A stretch of DNA of 64,000 nt, from the NCBI GenBank assembly GCA_014529385.2, contig CM043945.1, forward strand, positions 141,030,241 through 141,094,240. Reading direction: 5' to 3'. The DNA comes from Adiantum capillus-veneris (Eukaryota; Streptophyta; Polypodiopsida; Polypodiales; Pteridaceae). The translations under genes and the position numbers were made by a program. Each line of letters starts with the position of its first letter. Position 1 is the stretch's first letter. The notes below the pieces were generated by a model. It searched no databases. It had not been told where the DNA came from and worked only from the letters and a program-made list of their open reading frames with translations. This document shows, piece by piece, positions 35,407-45,112 of this stretch.

Positions 35407-35422
35407 TCTCTCTCCCTCTCAA

Positions 35423-35459
<37 letters not shown>

Positions 35460-35465
35460 TTGTTT

Positions 35466-35505
<40 letters not shown>
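35407..35505. repeat. Compound microsatellite (CT)n(CA)n(GA)n
   Basis: Runs of CT, then AC, then GA, directly at the broken end of the second LTR-like unit. Smaller GA and CA runs continue to about 35690. Confidence 0.9.
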
Positions 35506-35508
<3 letters not shown>

Positions 35509-35696
35509 CATGCATAAACAAAACACATACACACACATTGAATGTACAAAAAATTACACACATATGCATAAACAAAGAATGCATACACACACATTGAGAG
35601 AAGAAGGAAGAGAGAGAGAGAGGAAAAAAACAAAGAAAGAGAGAGGGGGAGAAAACAAAGAGTGAGTGAGAGAGAGAGAGAGAGATAAAACAAGTA

Positions 35697-35990
35697 GAGA
35701 AAATATTAAAAGTTATATTAAGATTTAGGACTAGGTTAGATCTAAAATTACATTTAAGATTAGGTTAGATTAAGATCCAAGCTTAAGTTAGGTTACATTT
35801 AACTTTATGCTAAATTTAAAATTAGGATAGATTTAAGATTAGGTTAAGATTTAACTTAGGTCAGACTTAAGATTAGGTTAGATTACGTTTAAGTTAGATT
35901 ACATTTAGGTTTAATTTAGATTTAAGGTTATATTGGATTTAGGTTTATGTTGAGTTTAAGATTAGATTAGATTATAACTCGACTTGTTGC
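35697..35990. repeat. Degenerate minisatellite, TTAGG-like
   Basis: Irregular repeats of about 10-16 bp built from AGATTAGGTTAGATTTA-like words. No coding function. A second block of the same type lies at 36610-36840. Confidence 0.75.
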
Positions 35991-36176
35991 CAATTATAAC
36001 TCCTTAAATTTTGACGGTGGCCAACAGGTAGCAATCTTGCAGCCCAACAAACGTATTCGCAAGCGCCATGTTTGTTGGTGATGCAACGGTTGAGGTCCAG
36101 GGAGGTTGAGATGCGAGAGGGTGATTTGGGGGTTGTTCAAGAGGCGGAGAGGACGGGGCCATCCTATAGTCTAATG

Positions 36177-36398
36177 CTAGAGCAGGAGTGAGATAACTCG
36201 CAACGTTTTCGTGAGCGCATCGAAGGGCCCACCCTTGCAATTGTGGCAGACGAGCTGGCCTCCTTTGTTGAACACCTTGTTGTTGAGGTAGATGGTACTC
36301 TCCTACATTGCCCCATTGTCGTTTTTGTAGTTGGCCCTCAGCCACTCCCCGCCCACAGACAGCCTTGCGTTCTTACACGACTGGGTGAAGTTGCCACC
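36177..36398 (-). pseudogene. CVNH (cyanovirin-N homology) domain fragment
   Basis: Reverse frame reading GGNFTQSCKNARLSVGGEWL, then RANYKNDNG, a TAG stop, ESTIYLNNKVFNKGGQLVC. The spacing NF-x2-SC-x-N-x-(R)L, a Leu and Ala strand, a Gly turn, the S-T-I-x-LN box and a G-x-L-x-C end match one repeat of the CVNH fold, a small carbohydrate-binding domain. The stop sits two codons after the Gly turn and may replace a Trp (TGG to TAG). Only one of the usual two repeats is visible. No start codon or signal peptide was found. Probably a pseudogene remnant of a host gene, lying between two minisatellite blocks. Identification is by motif reading only. Confidence 0.5.
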
Positions 36399-36458
36399 TT
36401 TCCAATCTTACTGTGCATTTGCAACTCAATGATGTTAGCACTATTCCAAAACAAAGGC

Positions 36459-36461
<3 letters not shown>

Positions 36462-36543
<82 letters not shown>
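36462..36543. repeat. (CT)n microsatellite, ~41 repeats
   Basis: Uninterrupted CT dinucleotides. The apparent Ser-Leu and Arg-Glu reading frames over it are artefacts. Confidence 0.97.
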
Positions 36544-36546
<3 letters not shown>

Positions 36547-36609
36547 GGACTGCACTAGCATAACTCACCTCTGCTCTGTAGGCTAGAGCTACACGAAATG
36601 CAAGCGAAA

Positions 36610-36840
36610 AACTACATTACATTTAGGTTTAGGCTAGATTTCGGATTAGATTAAATTTAGGTTTATGTTGAGTTTAAGACTAGATTAGATTTATATTTAT
36701 GTTAGATTTAAGATTAGCTAGGTTAGATTTAAGGTTAGATTTGATTTAGATTTATGCTAGATTTAAGGTTAGGGCAAGATTTAAGGTTGGCTAGGTTAGA
36801 TTTAACATTAGATTAGATTTAGATTTAGGTTAGATTTTAG
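36610..36840. repeat. Degenerate minisatellite, second block
   Basis: Same TTTAGGTTTAGG/AGATTAGATT-type units as 35697-35990, separated from it by the CVNH fragment and the CT microsatellite. Confidence 0.75.
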
Positions 36841-37281
36841 GGCATGTCAATAAGAGGGAGTTCCAGTTCAGCTCAAGGCTTTGCCCAAAGAGAAAACACT
36901 AGGTACACAAAAATATGTATATTACCATCAGAATGTGACACCTATTTTTAGTTAAAGTGTACCTTCAGGATTACAGGAAAAAAATAGAGTTAGGCGAACT
37001 GTGATCCCTCTCTTCCTCTCTACGGAAAGCTTTCAATGGCATGATACTTAGATTGGAGGCCAACATGTAATGTGCTAAGTAATCCCTCAAACAAAGATCA
37101 CTTTCGTACTACCCGAGCATTGTGAATAAGTAAGTCTGTAAATATTTAGCATCCAATTTTAGAAGTTATGTGCCTGGAAGCACTCATGTAAGTTATGTGG
37201 CTCTGCTAGGTGATATTTCATCCTACAAAGTCTGCATCAAACTAGTGGTACGTCATAGAAGTAGCCCCTCGTAGTGCATGG

Positions 37282-37515
37282 ATGTATGAGGGCTACCATG
37301 TGCTAATCACAATGGCATCAATGGAGGAGATTGGAGAGAATGCTCAATCAGAAGCTGTTGAGGTGGTGCCAGACGAGAATCAAGCTGCTACTCTCAATAG
37401 GGTGCATGCAGAGTATCTACAAAATGAAATGAAGGAAGTCTGCCTAAACAGAGAGCTCTATATAGACACATGGAGTTATACTGAGCTATATGAGGATGAG
37501 AGAGAGCCCTCTTAA
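37282..37515 (+). CDS. Short unrecognised ORF, 77 aa
   Basis: Open frame ASMEEIGENAQSEAVEVVPD… to …YTELYEDEREPS, acidic and probably helical. No family recognised. It lies 260 bp before the Transposase_24-like frames and could be an upstream exon or part of the same transposon. The region around it (36850-37775) shows nothing else. Confidence 0.3.
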   Translation: MYEGYHVLITMASMEEIGENAQSEAVEVVPDENQAATLNRVHAEYLQNEMKEVCLNRELYIDTWSYTELYEDEREPS

Positions 37516-37775
37516 AGCCATAAACATTGTATTTGAACCATTATTTTTCGTTTTATAACATATATTGTATTCACGTGGATTTTTTTCCATTCTTGTCTAT
37601 ATGCTATACTTGAGAAATTTAAATTGTGTTTAATCATCATTGCCTCCTCTCTCTCTCTTGTCTATAAAACTTGTCCATATGACTTTGTTATTTGCTTAAT
37701 AGTATAGATTATAACTTGTCCATGTTTTCTTCTCCATTCAATATTAAGATTAAACATTCGTGTGTTTAATGCAGA

Positions 37776-38738
37776 TATGGATGATGATGAGTTTATTTCT
37801 TCTTTGTCACCCCAGCAAAGGAGGTGGTACGAGGAGCGTCATCGCTCTAGAGCACCATCACATCATTCCACTCCTTTAGCATCTCCCTCTATTTCAGAGC
37901 ATTTAGCATGCTCTGAAGATTCGGTGTCGAGAAGATGATCTTCATACTCGTCTAAGCACCGACGCTCTAGTGGCGGCGACGGCGGTTGCTGTGGGGATGC
38001 TGCCAGATGATGCCTCAACACCGCCTCGTGTTCAAAGAGGCTCCTTACATTCCCCTTCTTTGCCCGCCCCCACCTCCCCATCAGCCACGAAATTGCCATC
38101 TACGCCAAGTTTTGTGCGGCTATTGGCCGTTCCTAGCTACACACCACTAGGTACTCCTCCAGGAGTCATCCTAGTGGACACTCCTTGCTTCATGGCCTAG
38201 ACTCGAGTGGAGACACCTGACGTCCGTACCCCCGTCGACACGTCGCTAGAGACACCACTCGAGACCCCTGCCAAGACACCCAGGTTCACGCATCACAGGC
38301 AAGAGGGCTTGCTGTACTCTGTTGACATCAGGGACGGAATCATCTTAGATGATGAAGGCAAGAAGGTGATCTCGCGCATGCACTTTCTTTGCTCTGAGGT
38401 GTTTCAGCACTACATACTAAACACCTGGAGTGCAGTGACAAATGAATTAAAAGATAAAGTCATCAGCATGCTGCATGACGCGTTTCCTATGTCAAGTTGG
38501 GATGAGCGCTTCAGTGAAGACCTCATGAAGGTTTAAATGCGCGAATACTACAAGCACAAGCGTTTTGAAGTACAAAAGTATTAAAGAATGGGTGGAACAG
38601 ACCAGATTGGCTGGCCAAAGAAGATTGGAAGAATGAGAAGCGAGAAGCCCGCGAGAATCTTGACAAGTGGAAGCAACAAAAGGAGGCAACCAAAGCGCGA
38701 GTAGAGGCAAGGAGCTCACACCACTTGGGGAATGGCGG
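37776..38738 (+). pseudogene. Broken Transposase_24-like (plant En/Spm-associated) protein
   Basis: First ATG at 37776 (MDDDEFISSLSPQQRRWYEE), directly after a polypyrimidine-poor TTTAATGCAG that could be a splice acceptor. Stop at about 37938. After a frame change (from about 37970) comes a Pro/Thr-rich spacer with TPxxTP repeats. The domain part follows: MHFLCSEVFQHYILNTWSAV, ELKDKVISMLHDAF, and after stops near 38200 and 38536 and a frameshift RPDWLAKEDWK and KEATKARVEARSSHHLGN. These resemble the Transposase_24 family of CACTA-linked plant proteins (W…F, then a Lys/Arg-rich segment ending in H.xG). Tat-1 cuts it at 38739. Confidence 0.45.
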
Positions 38739-41700
38739 TGATAGCCGTTTTTCGGCTCTCTCTAATTGCCATAGTGAGTTATCCTCCCTTATCAAATCAC
38801 TCAAACACTGTGGTTACCCTCACCCTTGCACTGTATATAGGTGCGTGTGAGTTAGGGGACTTTTCCCATATCTCCTTACTGAAATAAAAAACCCTCAATT
38901 AGCATTGGGCTAATTGAGCCAAAAAAATAAAAAATAAAAAATATAAGTATATTATGGCCCATGCGTATGTAAATATTTCTTTCTATATAGGGCCTAAATA
39001 AAAAAAAAATTCATAATTATTTTGGTATTTATTTAAATATTTCTACCTAGGTGTGTGTTATTTATGCTCTGTACATTGCCTCACCATTACCACAATTTTT
39101 CTTACCATTTTTCATACTCTTTATTCCATATAGAAATATTTTCATGTAAGCTTCTCTTATATTTGGTGTAACTCCACCCCAACAAAAATCCAAAAAAACT
39201 AGTTTTATTTATGTGTATATTTTTTCACTATTGTGATTTTTCCCTTTCTACATCTATTTTGTTTTTTTTTCTAAAAAATTATAACACCAAAAATATTTAT
39301 CTTTTTATGGTAGCCTCATAATGAGAGAGATTTCTTTTGACCCCTTTATATTTTTTCCACTTATATTATTTATATTTGACATGTACATATTTTTTAGACC
39401 CCTCAATATTTGATTTTCTTAGTTGTACTATTCACTTATATCATGATCTCAACAATATCTTCAATTATAGAACCACCAAATAACGTCAAGGGTAGGTGGC
39501 ATGCATACATGCATTATGGAGGGCTCACTCTTGGAGGTATTCAAAAGAATCATCCAAAGAAGGACCCCACAAGGACCTTGTTGAGTGGAAAAAAACGATC
39601 GGTTTTACTGAAGTTTTAAAGTTCACTTGCTCTCTGAATTTGAAAAGGTGATACAAACTAAAGTTGTAGCTCATGGGCTGAACTTTTGCCTCAAATTTTT
39701 TCATATTTTTTTGAGCTACGAGTTGTGAGCTATGATTTTATTAGTGGACCCCAGTTTTCCTATGCTATGCAGCCACACTCTCTCTTCCACTTTATCATTT
39801 TCCTCTTTCACACACACTTCTCCACTCATCATCCCCACCTCTCTCACCACTCCTCTCTGCACCCTACTCACCTTCTCCTCAACCTTGAAGAATAAGAGAA
39901 ACCATGGTGAACTCATACCTCCCACACACAATTCCATTCCAAAATTGACCACCTAGTCTCATTTTTCCTCCTCCAAATTACCCATATCTATTAAAAAAAC
40001 CACAAAATTCAGCCCCTTCTCTTAAAAGACAGCATCATGGTGGTTGATTACTCAGCTTCAATTACCTTGTCTCTCAAGGAAGGTCAAGAGTGGAGAAAAA
40101 ATGTACCGTCAAAGCTAGTGGACCGTCAACAAGTGTCAAAATTGACCCTACTCAAGACACTTGGAGCATCAACCTTGTAAGAAATCCACCTTTTCTTACC
40201 TCTTAAGAGTTTTTCTTCCTTATTTGTATCCTACATGGATACTCCCATTGTAAATATCCAATTCCATTTGTAAATTAATACTAACTCTACTAACACTAAC
40301 CCACCATGAAAAGTCCTATCACCTCCATTTCTCTCCTCTCTCTTTCCCCACCAACTTCTTGATAATTCCAAGCAAAAGAATATAGATAAACTGCTGAAAA
40401 TCTAACCCAACCATGGTTAGAGGAGTAACCCTAGCCTTCAAAATTTCTATAAAAGGAGGGTGTAGCTAGCATAAAAAGGGGGAGAGAAGAAAGAGCACTA
40501 TGCTATAGCTTGAGAAGCCAAGCTCAACCTCTTGAGAAGGAGCTCTTGAGTGGAATCTCATTGGCATTAGACATATGTATGTGTTGTATTAGGGGTGATT
40601 AGCAAGGGAACTCTATGCCATTGTAAGAGAGAGTGATCATTAAATTGAGAGTAGGAAATCTATCATTTCTCCTACTAGAGTAAGCCCAACATTTGCTGAA
40701 TCAAGGAGGGTGAATTTGGACTAAGCATGGATACCTTGTCTCCCTTCCAACGTGAATTCATGGACAATAATGATGTGTAAGTGTCTTGGTGTTTATTTAA
40801 GTTCTTGATAGCTTGTCTCTAGGTATTGTTATCAATTTAGCCATAAATCCCACATGTTGTAAGAGGGCGACAGGGTGGAGAGGACTCCCCTGTCCTTAAG
40901 ACAATGATTGGGGTGGATTTTTTCTTGTGATGTGTTGTGGTGTAATTTACTCAGGCTATGTTGAACAAATACTAATCTCACTTTGATTGGTCATGACAGA
41001 TTTGTAAGAAGGCATTAGTGCAACAAGCACCCCCTTCCCCCTTCTCTCTCTTTCTTACATGTATATTTATGTTTGCTTGATCATTAACACTAGGTTGGTA
41101 ATGGGACACTTTTATGTCCTGGGACACTTTTATGTCTTGTTAAGTGACCATTTTCCTTGAATTATGTCAAGAGTTTCAAACTGGATTTTGAGGTGCTATC
41201 TATCGAGAAAGTTGTCTCATGAGCTGAAAAAAACTCAACATTTTTTTGGAATATCAATTCCATCTTTAACTTTGTCCTTGCACAACATTTCACAACCTAA
41301 ACTGTGTGAAAAAACGGGTCCTATTTTTGGCTTTTTTCAACTTTTTGCAACTATACCACTCTAGAATTCATGTTTGTGAGGTCTATAATGCTAGAGAACT
41401 ATCTTTAGTAGTCCTCAACGTGTCCTGATGCTTCTAGTGAGAAATAAATGTTAAAGTTGCAAGTTATGACCAAATTACAAAAATTATCAAATCCTGTTTT
41501 TTAGCCAATTTTAGCTCTTCTATGATTTTTTTGATGGCTTTCATGATATCCAAATACAGTTTTTATTTTCTATGTCGCATATTGTAACATAAAGCTAATA
41601 TTCCTTAAGTTTTGGGGCACCTAATACCCTATTTTTCATAGTAGACAACGATGGTTGATTTTTTCAATTATAGAAGAAAACAAAACATTCTAGTATATCA

Positions 41701-42760
41701 AGTATAGCTTTTTCAATATTGTTAGTTTCTTGTGACAACTACATGCATTTTGTAGGTAGTAACCATATCTAGTCATAAGGATCAAATTTGGCTAGATATT
41801 GAATAGTTTATATGGGATTCTACAACTCATAATGTTGAACCCATCATGTTTGCTCATGTATTTAGCACTTAATCTTTGTCCCCAAGATTCCCCTTGGTAA
41901 GAGATGTATTATTATTTTGACGTGTTCCATGGCTCCTTATGAACCTAAAGGACAATAGGGAACTAAGAAAACATGCATATATTATTTGTATTGAGCGTGG
42001 CTATAGAAACTTTGATAATAGGTTTGTAGAATGGTAAAAATTCAACTTTTTTGTACCTATTTCTTTTTGAAAAACAAAAAATAGTGAGTAAGAAGCAATC
42101 ATATGTTCTGATCACCTACCCATTGAAGCTAACTAGGGAATTTATCTCAAGTCCTACAAAAATCCCTAATCTTACTTTTATGCAACAAAACGTAAGAAAT
42201 GACTGTTTTGATGAAAATGTACTAGTCCATCAACTTTGGAGGCTTGGTGTGACCAAAAGATGAGAAATTTTACAAGATTCTTATTTTTTCCATGTGTAGT
42301 AGGCCTTGAACTATAACCTCATGAAAGGATTTTACAAAATGAGTGGATCTACTATGGTTTTGGAGGTTTTTTTTAAAACCCTGAAAGGACACTTTTATGT
42401 CCTGTTAGGTTACCAACCTAGTGTTAACGATACACTTCAAAGCAGCCCGAGCACCATCTCTCTCTCCCTCTCTCTCCCTCTCTCTCTCTCTCTCTCTCGT
42501 GTTTTAGTGTGTGAGAGTGTTCCATTGGTGTTGGGGTTAGTGTAAATTCCTTGCTTGGTTGTGGGTTGCTCTAACGGTTCTCCTCTTTTGCGTCCTAGTT
42601 CGCTCTTAAACTAGGTAGTGTCCCTTGTGTAGTTGGGATTTGGCTGGGGGTTTGTTGTTTTGGTTTGTGTTGTGTTGTGCCCCAGCCCCATTGAGCAGCA
42701 CGGGATCCTTGAAGGGTGTCTAGAGGTTGCTCTTCTTGTTGCCCACCCCGGACCGCTTCA
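38739..42760 (+). mobile_element. Tat-1 5' LTR
   Basis: TGATAGCC start, GCTTCA end; about 2.7 kb once the inserted transposon is discounted. Promoter box TATAAAAG at 40448-40455, with transcript start expected shortly after. The region 39670-39760 can fold (TAGCTCATGGGCTGA against TGAGCTACGAGTTGTGAGCTA). The CT run at 42459-42498 and the GCGTCCTAG…CCCCAGCCCC block near the 3' end match the Tat-2 LTR. Confidence 0.85.
41088..42423. mobile_element. 1.34 kb non-autonomous TIR transposon inside Tat-1 LTR
   Basis: Ends CACTAGGTTGGTAA and TTACCAACCTAGTG form a perfect 14-bp terminal inverted repeat, flanked by TTAA on both sides (41084-41087, 42424-42427). Subterminal copies of GACACTTTTATGTC occur twice at the left end and once at the right. 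There is no transposase; the interior is AT-rich. CACTA ends and subterminal repeats suggest the CACTA superfamily, but that group makes 3-bp duplications. A TTAA target is the piggyBac signature. Superfamily is left open. Confidence 0.75.
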
Positions 42761-42762
42761 AA

Positions 42763-42781
42763 TTGGTGTCCCCACGGAGGA
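42763..42781 (+). promoter_or_regulatory. Tat-1 candidate primer-binding site
   Basis: TTGGTGTCCCCACGGAGGA, two bases after the LTR end, the same position and nearly the same sequence as in Tat-2. tRNA partner not identified. Confidence 0.55.
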
Positions 42782-42836
42782 CAGGCTTGTGTATGTTTTG
42801 TGAAGGCTCAACCTCTAGCATAATCAAGTAGCTTGC

Positions 42837-43049
42837 ATGAATCACGAGAATTTGTATGATCCCTTCATTCCCATTGCAACGCAAAAGGTACACATAATTG
42901 TTAGTACTAAGTTGCAATTTCAACGAGTAATTCGTAGAATTTTAAGTCCTGTTAGGTTGGTAGAGATAAACGCATCAGTAAATCCTTTTATTTTGCCTCT
43001 CATTAGGTACGACCTTAGTTTGGACGTCTATATTTTTGTTTTGTTTTAA
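42837..43049 (+). CDS. Tat-1 leader ORF A, 70 aa, unknown function
   Basis: MNHENLYDPFIPIATQK… to …DVYIFVLF. Complete open frame in the leader between primer site and gag. Key pattern: VSTKLQFQR, then INASVNPFILPLIRYDLSLDV. Orthologue at 22705-22917 (Tat-2) has exactly the same length. A divergent relative at 62767-62977 keeps VSTKLQFQR and NPFILP with many synonymous codon changes. That argues for protein-level selection and against a random frame. No known domain. Could be an accessory protein, a translational control uORF or a captured gene. Confidence 0.6.
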   Translation: MNHENLYDPFIPIATQKVHIIVSTKLQFQRVIRRILSPVRLVEINASVNPFILPLIRYDLSLDVYIFVLF

Positions 43050-43070
43050 GAATTAGGTCATGCATAGACC

Positions 43071-43289
43071 ATGGATAATGGCCCAGGAATACACGTTTTT
43101 CCCTTTCATTTCACTCCACACATTAGAGTAAACATTGCAATTAGTAGAAAAATCCATTTTCAACAACGTATGGTATTCATGTTTGGTGCCCAAAGAGTAG
43201 GAGAAATTCTCGCATCACCAAACCCTCTCATTCTACCTCTTATTGATTATCATAGGTCATTTGATGTGAATATTTTTATTTTGTTGTAG
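43071..43289 (+). CDS. Tat-1 leader ORF B, 72 aa, unknown function
   Basis: MDNGPGIHVFPFHF… to …DVNIFILL, 21 bases after ORF A and 84 before gag. Core SRKIHFQQRMVFMFGAQ and ASPNPLILPLIDYHRSFDV. Related to ORF A by sequence, so A and B are paralogues. Against the third copy (62564-62770) the codons for SRKIHFQQ and ILPLIDY differ mostly at third positions (for example AGT AGA against AGC CGT). Function unknown. Confidence 0.6.
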   Translation: MDNGPGIHVFPFHFTPHIRVNIAISRKIHFQQRMVFMFGAQRVGEILASPNPLILPLIDYHRSFDVNIFILL

Positions 43290-43373
43290 AATAGATTGCA
43301 ATTTAGAAAATATTATTTTGTAAATCTTTTAAAGAAAGAAAAAGCAAAAACGCGTCACTTTGAAATCAATTCA

Positions 43374-44170
43374 ATGGAGAGCCAACGCCAAATGTTTGGA
43401 TATCCTCATTTCTTTGGAGAGCCTGGAGAGGATGCAGAATTATTTCTAGCGAATTTCAAGATGTCTTGCCGTATCAAGAGGATAGCAACTCATCAAGAAT
43501 GTGTAGAAATGTTTGAGGTGATCCTTAGGAAAGATGCTAGCACTTGGTTTGACTCTTTGCCTGAGGAAGTTAAAGGGAATTACACGGAAGTTTTGAATCG
43601 TTTCAAGAAATACTTCTTCGATCCCCAAAACACTCAGAAATTATGGCAAGACATTGTTTCTCATAAGCAAAAAGACTTAGATGACTACTACTTGTACAAG
43701 CAAGAGTTTCTACGTCTTTGGGCTCTATGGATACGAAGTGTTGCTAACCCTGGTGATGGTGCAGAATTTTTAAAGAAGGAGAGGTTCATAGCCGGACTCT
43801 TTCCTGCCCTTAAGGTAAAAGTTGAGGCGGGTGCACCTGCTACTTTTGATGTAGCGGAAACTAGGGCTGCTGAGAAGTATAGGAAACTCAAGTGCTTAAG
43901 GGGAGAGGTTCCAATAGAAGGTCTTAGACCCAAAGGTAAGTCACAAGCATCAACATCTAGGGAGCTTCTTGAGGTAACGGCTGAAGTGATTGAGAAGTTA
44001 AATGAATCTTTAAGCAGCCTGTCAATTCACCTTGCACAAGCTGTAGGTCCAAAGGGACAAGCAAAGAAGTCAGAAGAGAGAGAGAGCCACGACCTAGGAG
44101 AGTCTTGCAATGTTGGAATTGCAGTGAGTCTGGACATGGGATGTATAATTTTCCTTGGCCCCGTGGGGAG
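43374..44170 (+). pseudogene. Tat-1 gag with one frameshift
   Basis: Start ATG at 43374 (MESQRQMFGYPHFFGEPGED). Retrotransposon Gag core: AELFLANFKMSCRIKRIATH, STWFDSLPEEVKGNY, FLRLWALWIRSV. Open for about 240 codons. Then an extra base in a GA run near 44086 shifts the frame just before the zinc knuckle, which reads CWNCSESGHGMYNF, so the last Cys is Phe. Gag forms the particle and packages RNA. Tat-3 keeps both the frame and the Cys here, showing these are lesions of this copy. Confidence 0.85.
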
Positions 44171-45112
44171 CCAGGGAGACCTAACTGGAATTACCCAGTG
44201 ATGAGTGGAGGTGAAGGAACTAGTCAGCAACCATGGCTTATACAAAGGCCAAATGGAGCAAGACCACCTCCACAAGGAGTGGAAGGAGTTACACCTTTGC
44301 CAGATCCAAATGTGCATGTGGTAGAGGTTGACATGGAAGCCAATGGCATTAAGCGTGGCCGAGGAAAAGGTAAAGAGAAAGAAGGAGTCACATCACAGAG
44401 TGACCATGGACAAGGCGAGAAGGCAAAGAAGACCAAGGAAACCAAGAGGACTCGACGTCGTATCAACCTCCAAGACTTCCCTCTTGGACATGGTATGACT
44501 CCATACAACCTGTTGGAAGACATGAGAGGTAAGGGTCCTGATATCTCATGGCCTCAATTTCTTGCATTATGTCCACAAGTTAGGAGGGATTTAACAAGGG
44601 CAATTAGCACTAGGAGAAAGGTGAAAGAGAGTGTGCCTGTTGTAAAAATTGCACAAGCTGAAATGAATGAGGACATTACACCTGTGCTAGATTGTTACAT
44701 AAAAGGGAGATTGGTTAGGAAAGGTCTAGTGGATGGGGGTGTACAAATTTGCATCATGACAGAGGGACTCATGAAAAAACTAGGCATGCACATCCATGAG
44801 ACACCTGAAATTAAGGTCAATATGGCAAACAATAGCAAGGCTAGGTGCGTAGGCATTTGTAAAAATGTTTTTGTGGAGGCCTTTGGCATTAAGAAGGTAG
44901 TGGATTTCTATGTCATGTCTACCAAAGGAAATGGTTACCCATTTATCCTAGGGAGACCATGGCTAATGAAAATGCGAGCTTTGGAGGATTGGGAGAGTGG
45001 AAAGCTAATTTTCAAGAACGACAATCATAAGAAGGTTGTCTTTGACATGAAGGAGAAACGCCAAGAGGAGCTCCATGAAGAATCATCTCAAAGTGACACG
45101 GAAGAAGGTTAG
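44171..45112 (+). pseudogene. Tat-1 protease region and acidic linker
   Basis: Continues in the shifted frame from the knuckle: Pro-rich spacer (ARPPPQGVEG), basic stretch (KRGRGKGKEKEG), then the aspartic protease with GLVDGGVQICIM near 44730 and ILGRPWLMKM near 44950. An acidic segment follows and a TAG at 45110-45112 replaces the Trp codon seen in Tat-2 (DWTDNTS). The frame is otherwise open. The protease would cut Gag-Pol during particle maturation. Confidence 0.8.

Noticed and set aside
36004-36345. Reverse ORF with LALDYRMAP, reminiscent of an alpha/beta hydrolase
   Set aside because: No oxyanion or nucleophile motif follows at the right distance. The ORF overlaps the CVNH-like frame in another phase, which explains the sequence better.
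36338-36568. Long Arg-Glu or Ser-Leu repeat ORFs
   Set aside because: They are only the CT microsatellite read in three frames.
35697-36840. Possible CRISPR-like array
   Set aside because: Units are short, irregular and lack unique spacers. This is a plant minisatellite.
39410-39956. Repeated 66-78 codon ORFs in the Tat LTRs
   Set aside because: They lie inside LTRs on both strands. Although recurring in each LTR copy they are copies of the same repeat, with no sign of codon-level selection and no ATG context.
42763-42781. Assigning a specific tRNA to the Tat primer site
   Set aside because: The site starts with TGG but I could not match it reliably to a known tRNA 3' end by memory.
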